A stretch of 64,000 bases of DNA from Cacajao melanocephalus. Its lineage: Eukaryota > Chordata > Mammalia > Primates > Pitheciidae. Below the pieces are notes generated by a model. That model had not been told where the DNA came from. It saw only the letters and a list, made by a program, of their open reading frames with translations, and ran no database searches. The stretch is from contig CAUYLG010039335.1 in the NCBI GenBank assembly GCA_963573385.1, positions 1-64,000 on the forward strand. The letters are read 5' to 3'. Shown here one piece after another: positions 40,395-52,615 of the stretch (the first letter of the stretch is position 1; each line of letters starts with the position of its first letter). A program made the position numbers and the translations under genes.

Positions 40395-40530
40395 ACTCAT
40401 TTTTTTCAATCTTCAACAAATATTGTTAAGCACTAGGCAGTGATCTGAGTACCAGAAATATAGCAGAGGGTGAAACAGATACATCCAGACAACAAACAAA
40501 TAAATACCTTATAGATCAGGCGGTTGTAAG
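40395..40530 (-). mobile_element. L2 3' end (antisense)
   Basis: TTCACTCATTTTTTTCAATC then CAACAAATATTGTTAAGCAC, then AGTACCAGAAATATAGCAGA matches the reversed L2 terminus. Confidence 0.6.
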
Positions 40531-41107
40531 TAAAATAAAGAAAGCTAAGTGAAGGTTAGGTATTAGAGAAAGAAAGAGTAGTAGTCTCATTATAAAAATG
40601 TGGAGAAAGATTCAAAAATTTTAATTAAATGAGAACGAAACCACAGGACTATCTGGGTGTCAAAGTTCACCAATCAGAGGGAACCATGAAGAAGTGATGT
40701 GCATTTTCAGATACATTAAAAGACCCACATCGCTGTGAGATATAGAAAGCATTACCCTTGGACACAGCTGTTTTACTTTTAGGTCTCTGATCTGGGGGAA
40801 ATAGGTGCATGTATTTTCACTACAGCACTGAAAGAGTGAATGATAAAAATGACATAAATATCCATCAACAAAGGATAAAATAAATCCATCCACTCTATGA
40901 AAAACTCAGCGGCAATGAAACATAGGCAATCCTATATGAAATGAACCCCTCCACCCCCAAAATTTCTAAAAACATTATTTTGTGAAAATGTGATTTACAG
41001 AAAAATGCTTAGAAACAGAATTTATGTTAAACATGACCAAAACACAATCTCTCTTCTCCCACCGTATGTATTTTAGAAAATGTTCTGGATGTTTATGAAA
41101 ATTTATA
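40531..41107. other. No gene or clear repeat
   Basis: 40620-40960 faintly resembles an old antisense/sense LINE end (TCCATCAACAAAGGATAAA), but is not securely assignable. Confidence 0.45.
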
Positions 41108-41251
41108 GGCTAGGCACAGTGGTTCATGCTTGTCATCCCGGTACTTTGTGAAGTCAAGTCAGGAGGATCACTTGAGCCCAAGAGTTCAAGGCTGCAGTGA
41201 CCTATGATCTCACCACTGTACTCCAGCCTGGGCAATAGAGCAAAATCCTGT
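41108..41251 (+). mobile_element. Monomeric Alu-like SINE (FRAM/FLAM type or deleted AluJ)
   Basis: GGCTAGGCACAGTGGTTCAT start, then TTCAAGGCTGCAGTGACCTA and CTCCAGCCTGGGCAATAGAG, all within about 144 bp. The start looks like a left arm and the rest like a right arm, so it is either a free monomer or a dimer with a central deletion. Its tail has become the polypurine tract. Confidence 0.85.
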
Positions 41252-41527
41252 GAAAGAAAGAAAAGGAGAGAGGAGAGGAGGGGAGGGGAGGGGAGGAGAG
41301 GGGAGAGGAGAGGAGAGGAAAAGAAAGAGAGAAAGAAAGAGAAAAAAAGAGAAAGAGAGAAAGAGAGAAAGGAAGGAAGGAAAAGAAAGAAAGAGAAAGG
41401 GAGGAGGAAGGAAGGAAGAAAAAGGAAGAAAGAAAGGAAGAGAAGAAGGAAGGAAGAAAAGAAAAAAAGGAAGGAAGAAAAGAAGAAGAAAACGTAAAGA
41501 AAGAAAAAAAGAAAGAAGTAAAGAAAG
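41252..41527. repeat. Polypurine tract (GGGGA/GAAA/GGAA)n
   Basis: 241 nt (41252-41492) without a single pyrimidine, then another ~35 nt of purine-rich sequence. Probably grew from the A/G tail of the adjacent Alu-like element. Long Lys/Glu/Arg-rich frames across it are artefacts. Confidence 0.97.
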
Positions 41528-41579
41528 TTAGTTTATCAAAATGATAATCTCTATGGAGAGGACTACAGTAGAAACCGCT

Positions 41580-42262
<683 letters not shown>

Positions 42263-42347
42263 AGGGAGCAAAAAGGACTTTTGCTTTTTTTTGTGGGTTT
42301 TTTTGAAATTCAAAATTTAGTATACAAATTTTATATTGATTTTCTTA

Positions 42348-42655
<308 letters not shown>

Positions 42656-43559
42656 TACAATGGTCCTATGGCTCTTTCTAGAAATATATAACCAGTATCA
42701 TTCTTTGTATTGGACAGCTCAATTCAGAGAAATGTTTTCTTTTTCTTTTTTTAGTGCTTACCATATAAATACTGTTACCACTTATGGGTGATTAAACAAT
42801 AACAACATCATCTGCAGGTTACAATACCTTTAATGTGAAAGAGTTTGTGACTTTTAAAGGAAATGAAAATTTCACACAAAAAGAATAATATACTTTAGAA
42901 GAAACAAGTAGGAAGTTTACACACGTGATCAAAAATATTATTTCTTGGTATCTAAAAAGTTACACATTTTTATCTTCTACTACACTATTAACTATTGACA
43001 TTACCATTGGTATTGCTACATAAAGCAAAAACAGAAAGAAAAATGTCAAGCAGTTAAATCATGCAAAGCAAATACAGGCCTAGTTGAAGGCTGTCTGTTG
43101 GTGCCCTTTAGCTTCAGATGATAAGCAGTTCCAATTAGCACTTTAGCAAATTCATAATTTCATCATAATGTCAATAGTGAGAAACTTTAATTTTTCAAAT
43201 AATAAACTGTATTCACCTGGGCTTTGATTTAATAACCAAACATTCAAGAAGTCTTTAAAATTTGTTTAGAAGTTGGCTATTGTTGGGGTCTTTAAAAATC
43301 TGCACCTTCCAGGTTTTACCTCGTCCCGTAAATGGCTTTATCTGTGTGCCTTAACAGGCCTGTGATACAAGGCCAAAAAAGCTATTGTTCTTTAATAAAA
43401 TGTGAGATTTTTATTGGGCACAAATATCTCAACGCCACTTCAGAGTAAATAGAACAGTTAAAGTTGGTTTTGATTAAATATTTTAGAGGGGATAGTTGCT
43501 TAGAGAACATAAACTAAACGAATGATCAGAACCTTTATGAAGCAATGTATAAATAATTT
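42656..43559. other. No gene or recognised repeat
   Basis: AT-rich single-copy DNA. Confidence 0.5.
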
Positions 43560-43960
43560 CTTTCAAGCAATCTGCCTTATTATTCTATTAGTGCAGCGTA
43601 GTTTTGCTCAGATTTGATTTGCTTTCAGCCAATCAGCATTCTCCTATTCGGTATTCCAATCAGCTATAATTCAGCCAGCATTATGACAGTTTAAGAACCA
43701 GCTTTAGAGCTTAACATGCTGGTGTTTCAGTACCACGCAGCAGTAAAAGCTGGTGCCCTAATCCAGCGATGGACCTGCTCAAGTGAATTGCTGGACGCCA
43801 ATACACCAAGCAGGTGGCTGTGCTCTTAATTAAGTGAAGAACATCCTCCCTGAGGGGCTGGGATCAATTAGATCAGCCTGTCTCTTACAACTGCAGCCAC
43901 ATTTTTTTTTTCCATTGGAGACAGAGAGAATCTCTGATTGTGAGGGAGGATGCAGTGCTA
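43560..43960. promoter_or_regulatory. Candidate conserved enhancer-like element
   Basis: Repeat-free, balanced composition. It has two CCAATCAG boxes (43629-43636 and 43656-43663), a palindromic CTTAATTAAG (43825-43834), GATCAATTAGATC (43862-43874) and several retained CpGs (GCAGCGTA, ATTCGG, CACGCAG, AGCGATG, GACGCC). Clustered homeodomain and CCAAT motifs suggest a developmental distal enhancer. This is inference; the motifs alone are not diagnostic. Confidence 0.35.
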
Positions 43961-44910
43961 GCTTTCAGGAATGTCTGAGAAATGAGCTGTTCCCAGTGCT
44001 ATGTCTTCTGAATTCCATTTAGAATTGTGTGTGCTTGTGTGTGTGTGTACATGCACGTGTGTCTTTTTTCTTTTAAGGGAAAAATGCCAGAGGTAGGTAA
44101 TGGGGCTCTCTAGAAATGCATCATGTTTTTAGCTGGCACTGCACATGGCCATCTAACAAAACAGATGTTTCTGAACACCATTTTGTGATGTGAAGTTCCA
44201 GAGAGTCACAGCTTTATTCCAGAGAATCACAAAAACACTAGTGCATCAGAGAGGCTGATGTCAGAAAGTGGTAAGAACTACATTGAAATCTAAAGATACG
44301 AGAGCTCTACAATTCACAACCTAGCATAGCCACTTAAGGCATTTAAGCAACAGATAGATATGGGTGTTCTGCCATACGTTGATTTCCAAAAAATGGACAA
44401 GTTCGAAAATATAGAAGGGAAGGAGAATAAAATGAGGAAGGAGATGAGAAAGAGAGAACAAATAAGAAAAAAATACAAGTAGAAGCAGCAGCAGCAGGCC
44501 TAGCAAAGGCCTTCATCTGATGCTGCTCCCTCTTTTGAACTGTATTCTTCTCTTGCCTGTCTCCTGAGTTTGATTGGCAAGTTCATCAGGATGAGAAGAG
44601 GAGTCACCTGAGAAATTAAAGCACCAGTTTCCTTATCAATCATAGTGACATATAGAATGGACTATGGCTTTTGTTGGTTTGTTTGGCAAGCTTTCTCTAG
44701 GTCAATTTCATCTCAGTATTTGCAATTAAACCTCGAATACAATAGGAAAAAGAAATTGTAAGTGGGCATGCAATTGGGACGGCATGTGAGTGGGATGAAT
44801 TGACCATCATATCATTTTTCTACATTAGTAAATTATTCGAAAATTGTCTTAAGATCATAAACTAAGACAGTATAATGTATGCTTTGGAAATACATCAGGA
44901 AAAGGTAACA
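43961..44910. other. No gene or recognised repeat
   Basis: A short GT run at 44034-44048 and a purine-rich stretch at 44400-44500. Otherwise single-copy. Confidence 0.5.
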
Positions 44911-44926
44911 TTATACATATATATAC

Positions 44927-44984
<58 letters not shown>
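44911..44984. repeat. (TA)n(TG)n compound microsatellite
   Basis: A TA-rich run (44911-44956, with a few CA) switches directly to (TG)14 (44957-44984). Probably length-polymorphic. Confidence 0.97.
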
Positions 44985-44985
<1 letters not shown>

Positions 44986-45419
44986 TCGTTCAGATACCTA
45001 AATGAAGTTTTACATAACTGTGTAAACCAAACTATATCCTAAAATTGTTTGTACAAGGTGACATGAAATACACAGGAAAGATCTCTCTTGTACTGCCTAA
45101 AACTCATATCAGCCCTGCTACAATATTTCATGTCCAGGCTGAACTTAAGCTCAGCTGTGTACAAGTAAAATGGATTTTACTAGACTAATTCACAAAAAGC
45201 AAAACAGGAAACTGTCCTTTCTAGTGTCATCAGAGACACAAATCTACACAAGAGAGTGGCACAAACAGGAAGGCATAAATCCAATTTTGTCTTTCCATTC
45301 ATCACATTAGAATACTCAGGGATGTGCACTGTTTTCTTTACAGAAGTATTTCTCAGCTTTGGCACGGCCTCTTTAATATTGGCTTAGAATTTTTTTTTTA
45401 AAGCCACATTTCTTCCCTT
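44985..45419. other. No gene or recognised repeat
   Basis: Single-copy DNA. Confidence 0.5.
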
Positions 45420-45790
45420 CTCTCCACACTGTAAAAGATTCTATAAATATGTTATGCAGGAACACACTCATTGGCTATTCAATATCCTGCCAGACACATG
45501 GATATGGCATCTCTCAAGAATGATTGGCTGAAGCTTTTTGATGCCATCAAAACTGTAGCCTCCATAACTGAAAATTATTTGATAAATGTGTGTTTTCTCA
45601 TTTTGCTTAAAAGGAACTTATTATGTGGGCAGCTGCCTTTTGAATGATATTAATGCCAAAGTGAAGCTTTCTATTACAAAGTAAAATGAGGCCAGCTTTT
45701 AATATTAGGCTGAAAAGTATTGTTACGCAGCAGGAGGAATGACCTTTGACTTCAGCAAGAAAACTGATTTATACAATAGAATGCAGAGAG
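45420..45790. promoter_or_regulatory. Candidate conserved non-coding element
   Basis: Repeat-free segment with TGACCTTTGAC at 45740-45750, close to a DR1 nuclear-receptor site on the complementary strand. It also contains ATTGGC boxes (CATTGGCTATTC, GATTGGCTGAAG) and TGTTACGCAGCA (C/EBP-like). Enhancer function is inference. Confidence 0.28.
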
Positions 45791-48039
45791 ACAGCCTTTA
45801 AAAATGCTAACACCATCTTTTTTTCCTAGTGAAGAAAGCCGGAAAAGAATTATATATGTAGGTATAACATAAAAAGTATCCCAAGGAGAAATGCCTTCCA
45901 AAGGGTCATCCTGGTAAACTCTTACACTTCCTTAAAGTTGGGTGAAAAGCCCAAATTCACAGGTGAAAAAGGCATATTCCATTAAGGAGCTCGGGACAGA
46001 ACCCATCTCAATTATTTAGCTTAAGTACTTGAGAAATCTAGACAGAGTAAATTAAATGGGATCATAGTACTTGGTGATTGTTGTTTTGCTAAAACATGTG
46101 ACACATGCTTACATGCTTCTCTTCTTCAGGATGGATTGTAGCAGAGGGAGAATTCTCCTGATATCCAAAGAGTATCTCAATGCATGCAGAGGTAATAAAG
46201 AACACAGTTGGGGGATGGAGGAGGGTCAGTGTACAATAGGACAAGATTTGCTCTGCTCTGACCTACCTTTCCATCAAAAATTCATTTCTGACTGCCAAAT
46301 TATATGTGCAGTGGTCAGGTTTGATACAGACATGCTAAAGGTAAGGTGCTGCTAGCTTAACTCAGTATACAGGTCCATTGCCCAGTCCAGAAAAGAGTTC
46401 TGTAGACGTTTAGTTGTCATGTGTAGCCATGGCTCTGTTCAACAGGGCTATATTACCATTGTAAAAATGGGTTAAAACTAGGAAAAAAATGTGAAAGGAA
46501 AGGAAATGAGAGGGACTTTTAATATTCCAAAGTAAAAAGCATAGTGATGACAATGGACTTTTAAAATGTATTGAAGTCAATTTAGATATCGTGTTCCCTT
46601 AAATATACAGTAGAGCTCTCACATATATAATGTTGAGAATTGTCTAAATTGAAGAAAACGTGGATAAAATGAGAGCCACTTGAATTTGCATTGCTTTTCA
46701 AACAGTGAGATAAGCACTATTGCTTTCAACATTTTACAGTAGAAAAATATTTGTCTCTGGCTTTAGACTTGGTTTCTCTAAGACTAGCAATACATCGTGC
46801 CAAATTCCACTTTCTGCACTTGCTTTGCACACAAGCTACAGAGAGAGGAGGAAGCCAAAGATCAAAGCTGCGAGCCTTCGAGGAATGTACTAAAACATAT
46901 TATAATCTCTAGATTTGGAGAATCTGCAGGATGAAAGCCCAAGAACAGTGCTTCCACTCCCAGATTTACACTGTCCTGACTGTTCCTAGAGGTTTAGTAC
47001 CGATTCGATTTTACAACTTTGAGTTCCCCCCAATTCCGGACCATTACTACCACCAAGTTGCTAAAGACATAACAACACCATGGGGGAGACTACCCAGATC
47101 CAGTTCCAGTGTATTTTGCCTTGTCAAAGTGACCTATAATCTTCTAATGTTCCAATTCAGAGGACATAAGAGGGAATCAAGGCCAAAAACACTTGTTCCT
47201 CCAAATGTCCATTTTCTCTTGGTGCTGTTCAGAATCTTTGAAGAAACAGATGTTTGGAAAAATGGAGAAATTGACTAGTGAGTTCAATTCTGACATATAG
47301 CCTATGATACCATTATGTCATCTTGTTGGCTTTGGGTGAACTTTGTGTTCTTGATAAGTAAGCAATATCCTTCAGGAAACATAATTATTGAATGAGAGAT
47401 CATTGTAGAATGTTAATATCTAGTAATTATTGACTTAACAGAATATAGTTATTTTTCATCACAACTTAGGGGTATTCTGTGCTATTTGACTCTTCCTGCA
47501 TCTGGAGGTCCTGGCATGATTTTCCTGAAGGACAAAAAGGGAAGGTGTTTCACCACTCCTGGTCTAGAGAAATAAGGAGATGTCAAGTCGTGAGAAACAT
47601 TCCTGAACCCAAGCCGCTAACTTCAGTTCTGAGTCAAAGCCTCTGTGTGTTTCCATTTCTCATGTTTTCACCTCAAAGGCTTGAAAATCTCCAGAGCTTG
47701 AAAATCTGTCACTGTCTTTAGATATTCAAATGAAGCTCTCTGTTTGGGGAGCAACTTGTCACCCTTGAGAAAGTAGCATCTGACATATAACTTGTTTCTG
47801 TAATTTTGGAATTAGTCTTTTCTCACTCTTCAAACTCTTTGATTCAAGATCAATTTTGTCTCTCTGTATTTTTCTTCATGAAACTCTTATTTATCATATT
47901 CATTTAATACATTCTCAGGGTCCAAGTAATATAAATTAATTTCTATTTAAGTGTTGAAGCACATAAAATGTAGTAACAGTGATTAATAAGTTCTTGGGGA
48001 AAAAGGCAGTCATTATCATTTGAAATTGAGGCAATCCAG
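45791..48039. other. Single-copy stretch, no gene found
   Basis: A 115-codon frame (46931-47278, +) has no recognised domain, and no splice or promoter context decides it. No repeat recognised. Confidence 0.5.
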
Positions 48040-48180
48040 TAGACTGGACAATGCTCTGCATTAGACACAGTCGGGAAAGTTCTACTTTGGTTTCTGCCAT
48101 TAAGTAGTGCATAGCCTTTGTCCTCACTTGTAAAATGAATTATGTGGGTGAGATATTTTTAAAGATCAAGTGCTGGGATG
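48040..48180 (+). mobile_element. MIR-like fragment
   Basis: CTGCCATTAAGTAGTGCATA, then TTTGTCCTCACTTGTAAAAT, resembles the MIR core. Very diverged. Confidence 0.4.
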
Positions 48181-48261
48181 CCATGATCCTGAGACACGCA
48201 ACCCTCTGTTTTGTACTCATGGCCATATTTTCACATAAACATCAAAACTAAATCACTTCAT

Positions 48262-48413
48262 AGCCGGGTGTGGTGATGCGCACCTGTAATCCCAGCTACT
48301 CAGGAGGCTGAGGCAGGAAAATTGCTTAAACCTGGGAGTTGGAGGTTGCAGTGACCCCAGATTGCACCCTGCACTCTAGCCTGGGCGACAAAGCAAGATT
48401 CTGTCTCTAAATA
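48262..48413 (+). mobile_element. 5'-truncated Alu (right arm only)
   Basis: Starts at the right-arm sequence AGCCGGGTGTGGTGATGCGC and ends CTGGGCGACAAAGCAAGATT. The left arm is absent. Confidence 0.92.
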
Positions 48414-50345
48414 AATATGTAAATACACAAAATAACTTCTGTCACAAGAAATTGTTTTGGCAAAAACTTATTATTTTTTTGTGTGTGTGTATAACCCAGA
48501 TGTTGGTTGGTCTTACCTCCCCACAACCACACATATAAATAAGACCCAATTTCCCAAGATTCTTACATATTCCTCTGTGCCAGCATTTTCTTCCATTTCT
48601 TTGGTACCAGTTCCTGTTGCTTCTAAGTTAGTTTATGAGTCACCCTAATGCCATACCCATGTTGCTTGTATTTCTGATGCTGACCTAGGAGTGAAGCTCA
48701 GCTATCTTCTGAGCTGCCATCAAAACAACACTCTCTTTACACAAAATTCTTTATATGGCAGCTTCATGGAGCGAAGGGTAAAGAGGTTGTTACATTGTAG
48801 CAACCAACAAAAAGAACTGGAAATCATACCTGGAATATCACTTTTTAAACGTGTCTTTGGATGTATTTCTTAGCCATTCCCTTTCCCTCTTTGCCTCTCT
48901 TAGGTAATTTATAAGGCAGAAGAGTTGTTTAGCTATCACTTTATTTATTTATCTCCCATTAACTCGTACCTGGAATAGTCTTGCCTACTACCACAAATGG
49001 CTTCTCAAGATAAAAGATATCTTTTTGAACACAATTTGCTCTGTAAGAGGAATTCCGCTGTAAGCATGTTAAATATCTTTTCCATAATGCCAGACACATA
49101 TCTGCCACTTCCAGTGGAATCTGAAATATGCAGTAATCACTTTGTTTTCCACATCATTTTCTTTGTCACAGGGTTGACTGCTACTCTTTTTTGGTCAGAT
49201 AATTTGAATCAAAGGAGACACAGGCACCGTTGTATCTCACTACACTATTTTTTCCAGTTATAGAACCATTTTAATTTGGTTGTTTTAAATTATTGTTTTG
49301 GTAAATAAAACCTCATCTGACTGTTGACTCACATTATTGTCTCTGAGAGGATTTATCTTCAATTATGCTTGAACAACTACTGGCAAGACCTCCTGTCTTT
49401 TTTCTCCGGATCCCGTGTCTCCTCCCTTCCTGCCTTCCTGGAAAGTAGTTAAGGATCTGTAATAACATTTTAAAGGCACCAGGGAAACTAGCTACTTTAA
49501 GGAAAAAAAAAAATGATAGGAGGTAGACTTGTATTTTCACAACATGAGTTTTAACAATTAGAATGATTCCCACTTTTAAATTTTCTACAAAAGCGAGAAA
49601 AATCATAAAGATGTATATTGAACTCAAGCTTTTACCTTGCTTTTTGGGAAGAAGTGAGAAACATATGCCTCCAAGTTGTATTAACAGCAGGATTCCACTA
49701 TTGATAGAGAGGTTTAGGAAAACATGGAGAAGGAATATTTTCTTGTCTTCCAAAGACTCGCCACCACTATTAAAGAGCAAGGTTGTATGGAGAGACATGG
49801 TGTGATGAGTACTGTGTGTTTTCAACCTTGAGGGGAGTGTTCGGAGAGAGTGCACCTGAGTCCAGGGAGAGTTGTGTTACATTATTTCCAAAGGCAACAA
49901 TGGCCTACACTTTGCTGATAGTTACAGCTCTGAAAATTACTTTGCTTCTTTGAAAATGACAAATGTCAGAGCAGGGATGCAAACTGAATGCTCAACATTG
50001 CCAGCTCCTCTTTTTTACTTTGAAAATGAGCCTAGAAACTTTCAAAGTGACCTTGCCTGGGTTTACTCAAGGCAACTCCATTAGCTACAAAGTCTCAAAT
50101 GATTTTTTCCTTATTCTATTAATACTCAAGTCAATAGGGCTTAAAGCTATATGATGTACTCATTTAGTCAATATTTGTCCCATATTTAATATCTGTGCTC
50201 TCTTTACAATGTGGGAAATTCTTCCTTCTATCCTTTCTCAGTATTCTACTGTGAAACATCATGCTTCAAATTAAGAAGTTCAAAAAAAGTGAATCCTGGA
50301 ATTTCTTTGTATCTTATTTTCTATGGCATTCAAATTTTTACTGCT
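48414..50345. other. No gene or recognised repeat; holds the longest ORF
   Basis: A 173-codon frame on the minus strand (49334-49855) is the longest in the window. It has no recognisable domain, a Phe run caused by an A tract (49502-49513), and no supporting promoter or splice context, so it is treated as chance. Confidence 0.5.
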
Positions 50346-50698
50346 TACTACTGTCTGAATATTTATATCCCCCTAAAGTTCACACGTAGAAACCTAATCC
50401 CCAATGTGATAGAGTTAAGAGACGGGGCTTTTGGGAGGTAAATAAGTTATGAGGGCAGAGCCCTCAAGAATGGGATTGGTTTAAAAACCCCTGAGAGCTA
50501 TTTCTTCTGTGTTCACCGTGAAAGCACACAGTGAAAAGACATCCATCTATGAACAGGAAGTGAGCACTCACTAACCACAGAATCTGCTTGATTTTGGACT
50601 ACTCACCCTCCACAACAATGACAAATAATTCAGTTAATTTTTTTCTAAGACATTCAATCTATGGTATTTTGTTATAGCAGCCTGAAGGGACTAAGACA
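50346..50698 (+). repeat. MLT1-type MaLR solitary LTR
   Basis: Ordered blocks AACCTAATCCCCAATGTGAT, GGGGCTTTTGGGAGGTAAAT, AGCCCTCAAGAATGGGATTG, CAGTGAAAAGACATCCATCT and ATGGTATTTTGTTATAGCAG, ending GACTAAGACA. No internal region adjoins. Confidence 0.88.
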
Positions 50699-50851
50699 CT
50701 TACATATTTATGTTTCTCTCTATATTTCTCTCTCTTACAAAAATGCACATAACTAAAAAAGAAAAAGAAGTTTATCATAAAAGGAAATCAGAGAATGAGC
50801 AAAAGTATAAAGAAGATATAAAGATGACACATTGTATACATGATTACGGCC

Positions 50852-50872
50852 TGTGTGTGTGTGTGTGTGTGT
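50852..50872. repeat. (TG)n microsatellite
   Basis: CTGTGTG... about 10 TG units. Confidence 0.95.
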
Positions 50873-51039
50873 AACATGTGAGATTATGGTGGTGTGTTTT
50901 TTTTTGTTGTATTCTAATTTTAAATAATTTTAACAATGGACTTCTCTCCAAGTCAATAGATATGTGATCTTATAGCAATGATAATTATGTAAGAAAATCA
51001 GGGAGGATGCTTCATTCCTCACTCATTTTAGATCTGTAA

Positions 51040-51170
51040 GAACCATACTGAAGAGAGATGAAGCAGTTTGCCTGAAGCCATGCAGGAAGTTGGAGGTAAA
51101 ACTGTGACCAGAACCTGCCTCTGATCATGCCATGCCCACATCTTTCCGTCACAGACCATGCTTCCTAACT
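51040..51170 (-). mobile_element. MIR SINE
   Basis: Reversed MIR core (GATGAAGCAGTTTGCCTGAA, CCATGCAGGAAGTTGGAGGT, GTGACCAGAACCTGCCTCTG). Confidence 0.65.
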
Positions 51171-52059
51171 AATGAGGGTTGGAGCCAGCACTCTCTGTGG
51201 CTGGATGTCTCCTTAAACCAGATCCTATTAGCAATGATCGTTCTTAGTTCCCTTGCAAATACAAATTCATCAGCTTTTCTCTATGCGCCGATGGCTTTTT
51301 GCCACTTGCGTCTATTTTTTAGTCCTGGTCTATAATAAACCTCACATTGTCCTTCTTTGATACTGCGTTTGTCTTGATCAGGTGATTCCAATCATTTTTA
51401 GCTGTGAGTCATGTAAGCCAGTTATTCTTATATTACTGTGGGGTTTAAGTTTCATTGCTTTGCTTACTGCTGCACTACTTCTCAGATAAAATGGCATTTA
51501 TTCTGTTGAGAGTGGAAGGAGTAGGGAAGTTTCTCTTAGATACTCGAATTATCTATTAGTGAAAACAGGTAGACTGTAAAGAAGCCACTTTCTTGCTCAT
51601 TTTGAAGGTTCACTCTTATCTGGAAATCCATTTTCGGCAGATGATGCTGTGGTTGTAATCAGCAACGGCCTTCCCACAGCCCAGGACACACACAATCCAA
51701 GGGGATGCAGTGTCGCCTGAACCTTAGAGATTATTTTTAAAGGAGGCAGTTTATGGCCAAAGCCTCGTGTGAATAAAGTGAAAGGGTCATTGAGGGCATT
51801 GACTGGTTTTATTTTTTGTGGTTGTTAACTGCTACAGTAAGTGAAGGAATTACTGACTTATGTGGGTATTACAAAGGCTTTAGCAGGGATGGCTGAACAT
51901 GGTTTGTGCTCTCTCTCTTTCCCTCTCTCCCTCTCTCTCCTTTTCCTCAAAAAGAAAATAGGATACTTGGCTCTTAAAAATGTGTGACGACTTAAAATTT
52001 CACATTCTTTTTGTTCCAAAGAGTTGAGAAACTGTTGTTAACATATTACATGAGACTAA
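51171..52059. other. No gene; CT-rich tract inside
   Basis: Single-copy, with a (CT)n-rich tract at 51909-51946. Confidence 0.5.
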
Positions 52060-52275
52060 TATATCACAGTGGGTTCTGAGTATGGGGTATAAGAGAGATT
52101 GTTTAGTTTCAGCTAAGCTTCCCAACTGTGTGGTTTGGGCAAGGGACTCCCCCAGTAAAAATGTAAGTTGATAAAATATTATAAAATATGACAGTGCCCC
52201 TACAGCTTCTTGTGAGCTAAATGAGATAATATTTGCAAAGCACTTAGTAGCACAGTACCTGAAACATAACAGAGA
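52060..52275 (+). mobile_element. MIR SINE
   Basis: AACTGTGTGGTTTGGGCAAG, AGCTAAATGAGATAATATTT and CAAAGCACTTAGTAGCACAG match the MIR core and 3' half. Confidence 0.7.
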
Positions 52276-52464
52276 CATTATATTCTTTATATGCAGATTC
52301 TGTCAGCAGTGACTGTCCTCATGTGACTTGGCAAACTGGAATCATCCAGGATCTCTCTACATACAGAAGATGTGCAGGCTTGTACTTTTGTTCAAAAGAA
52401 GCTCTGCCAAGAGGTAAAGCAAGCACATAGTAGGAGTTATTGTTGTTCATAATAGAACATGGTT

Positions 52465-52615
52465 GGTTCATTAAATACATATTATTATGTGCCCATATTT
52501 GGCCAAGCACACTTCCAAGGCCTAGGAACACATAAGAGAATAAAACAGAAAACATTTCCTTCTTTTTCGGAACGTACCTTCTAACATAGGTAAGACTGAT
52601 AATAAACATACATTT
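52465..52615 (-). mobile_element. L2 3' end (antisense)
   Basis: TTATTATGTGCCCATATTTG, CAAGGCCTAGGAACACATAA and CGTACCTTCTAACATAGG follow the reversed L2 terminus. Confidence 0.6.

Noticed and set aside
46931..47278. 115-codon plus frame
   Set aside because: No domain recognised, no flanking splice signals that I can support.
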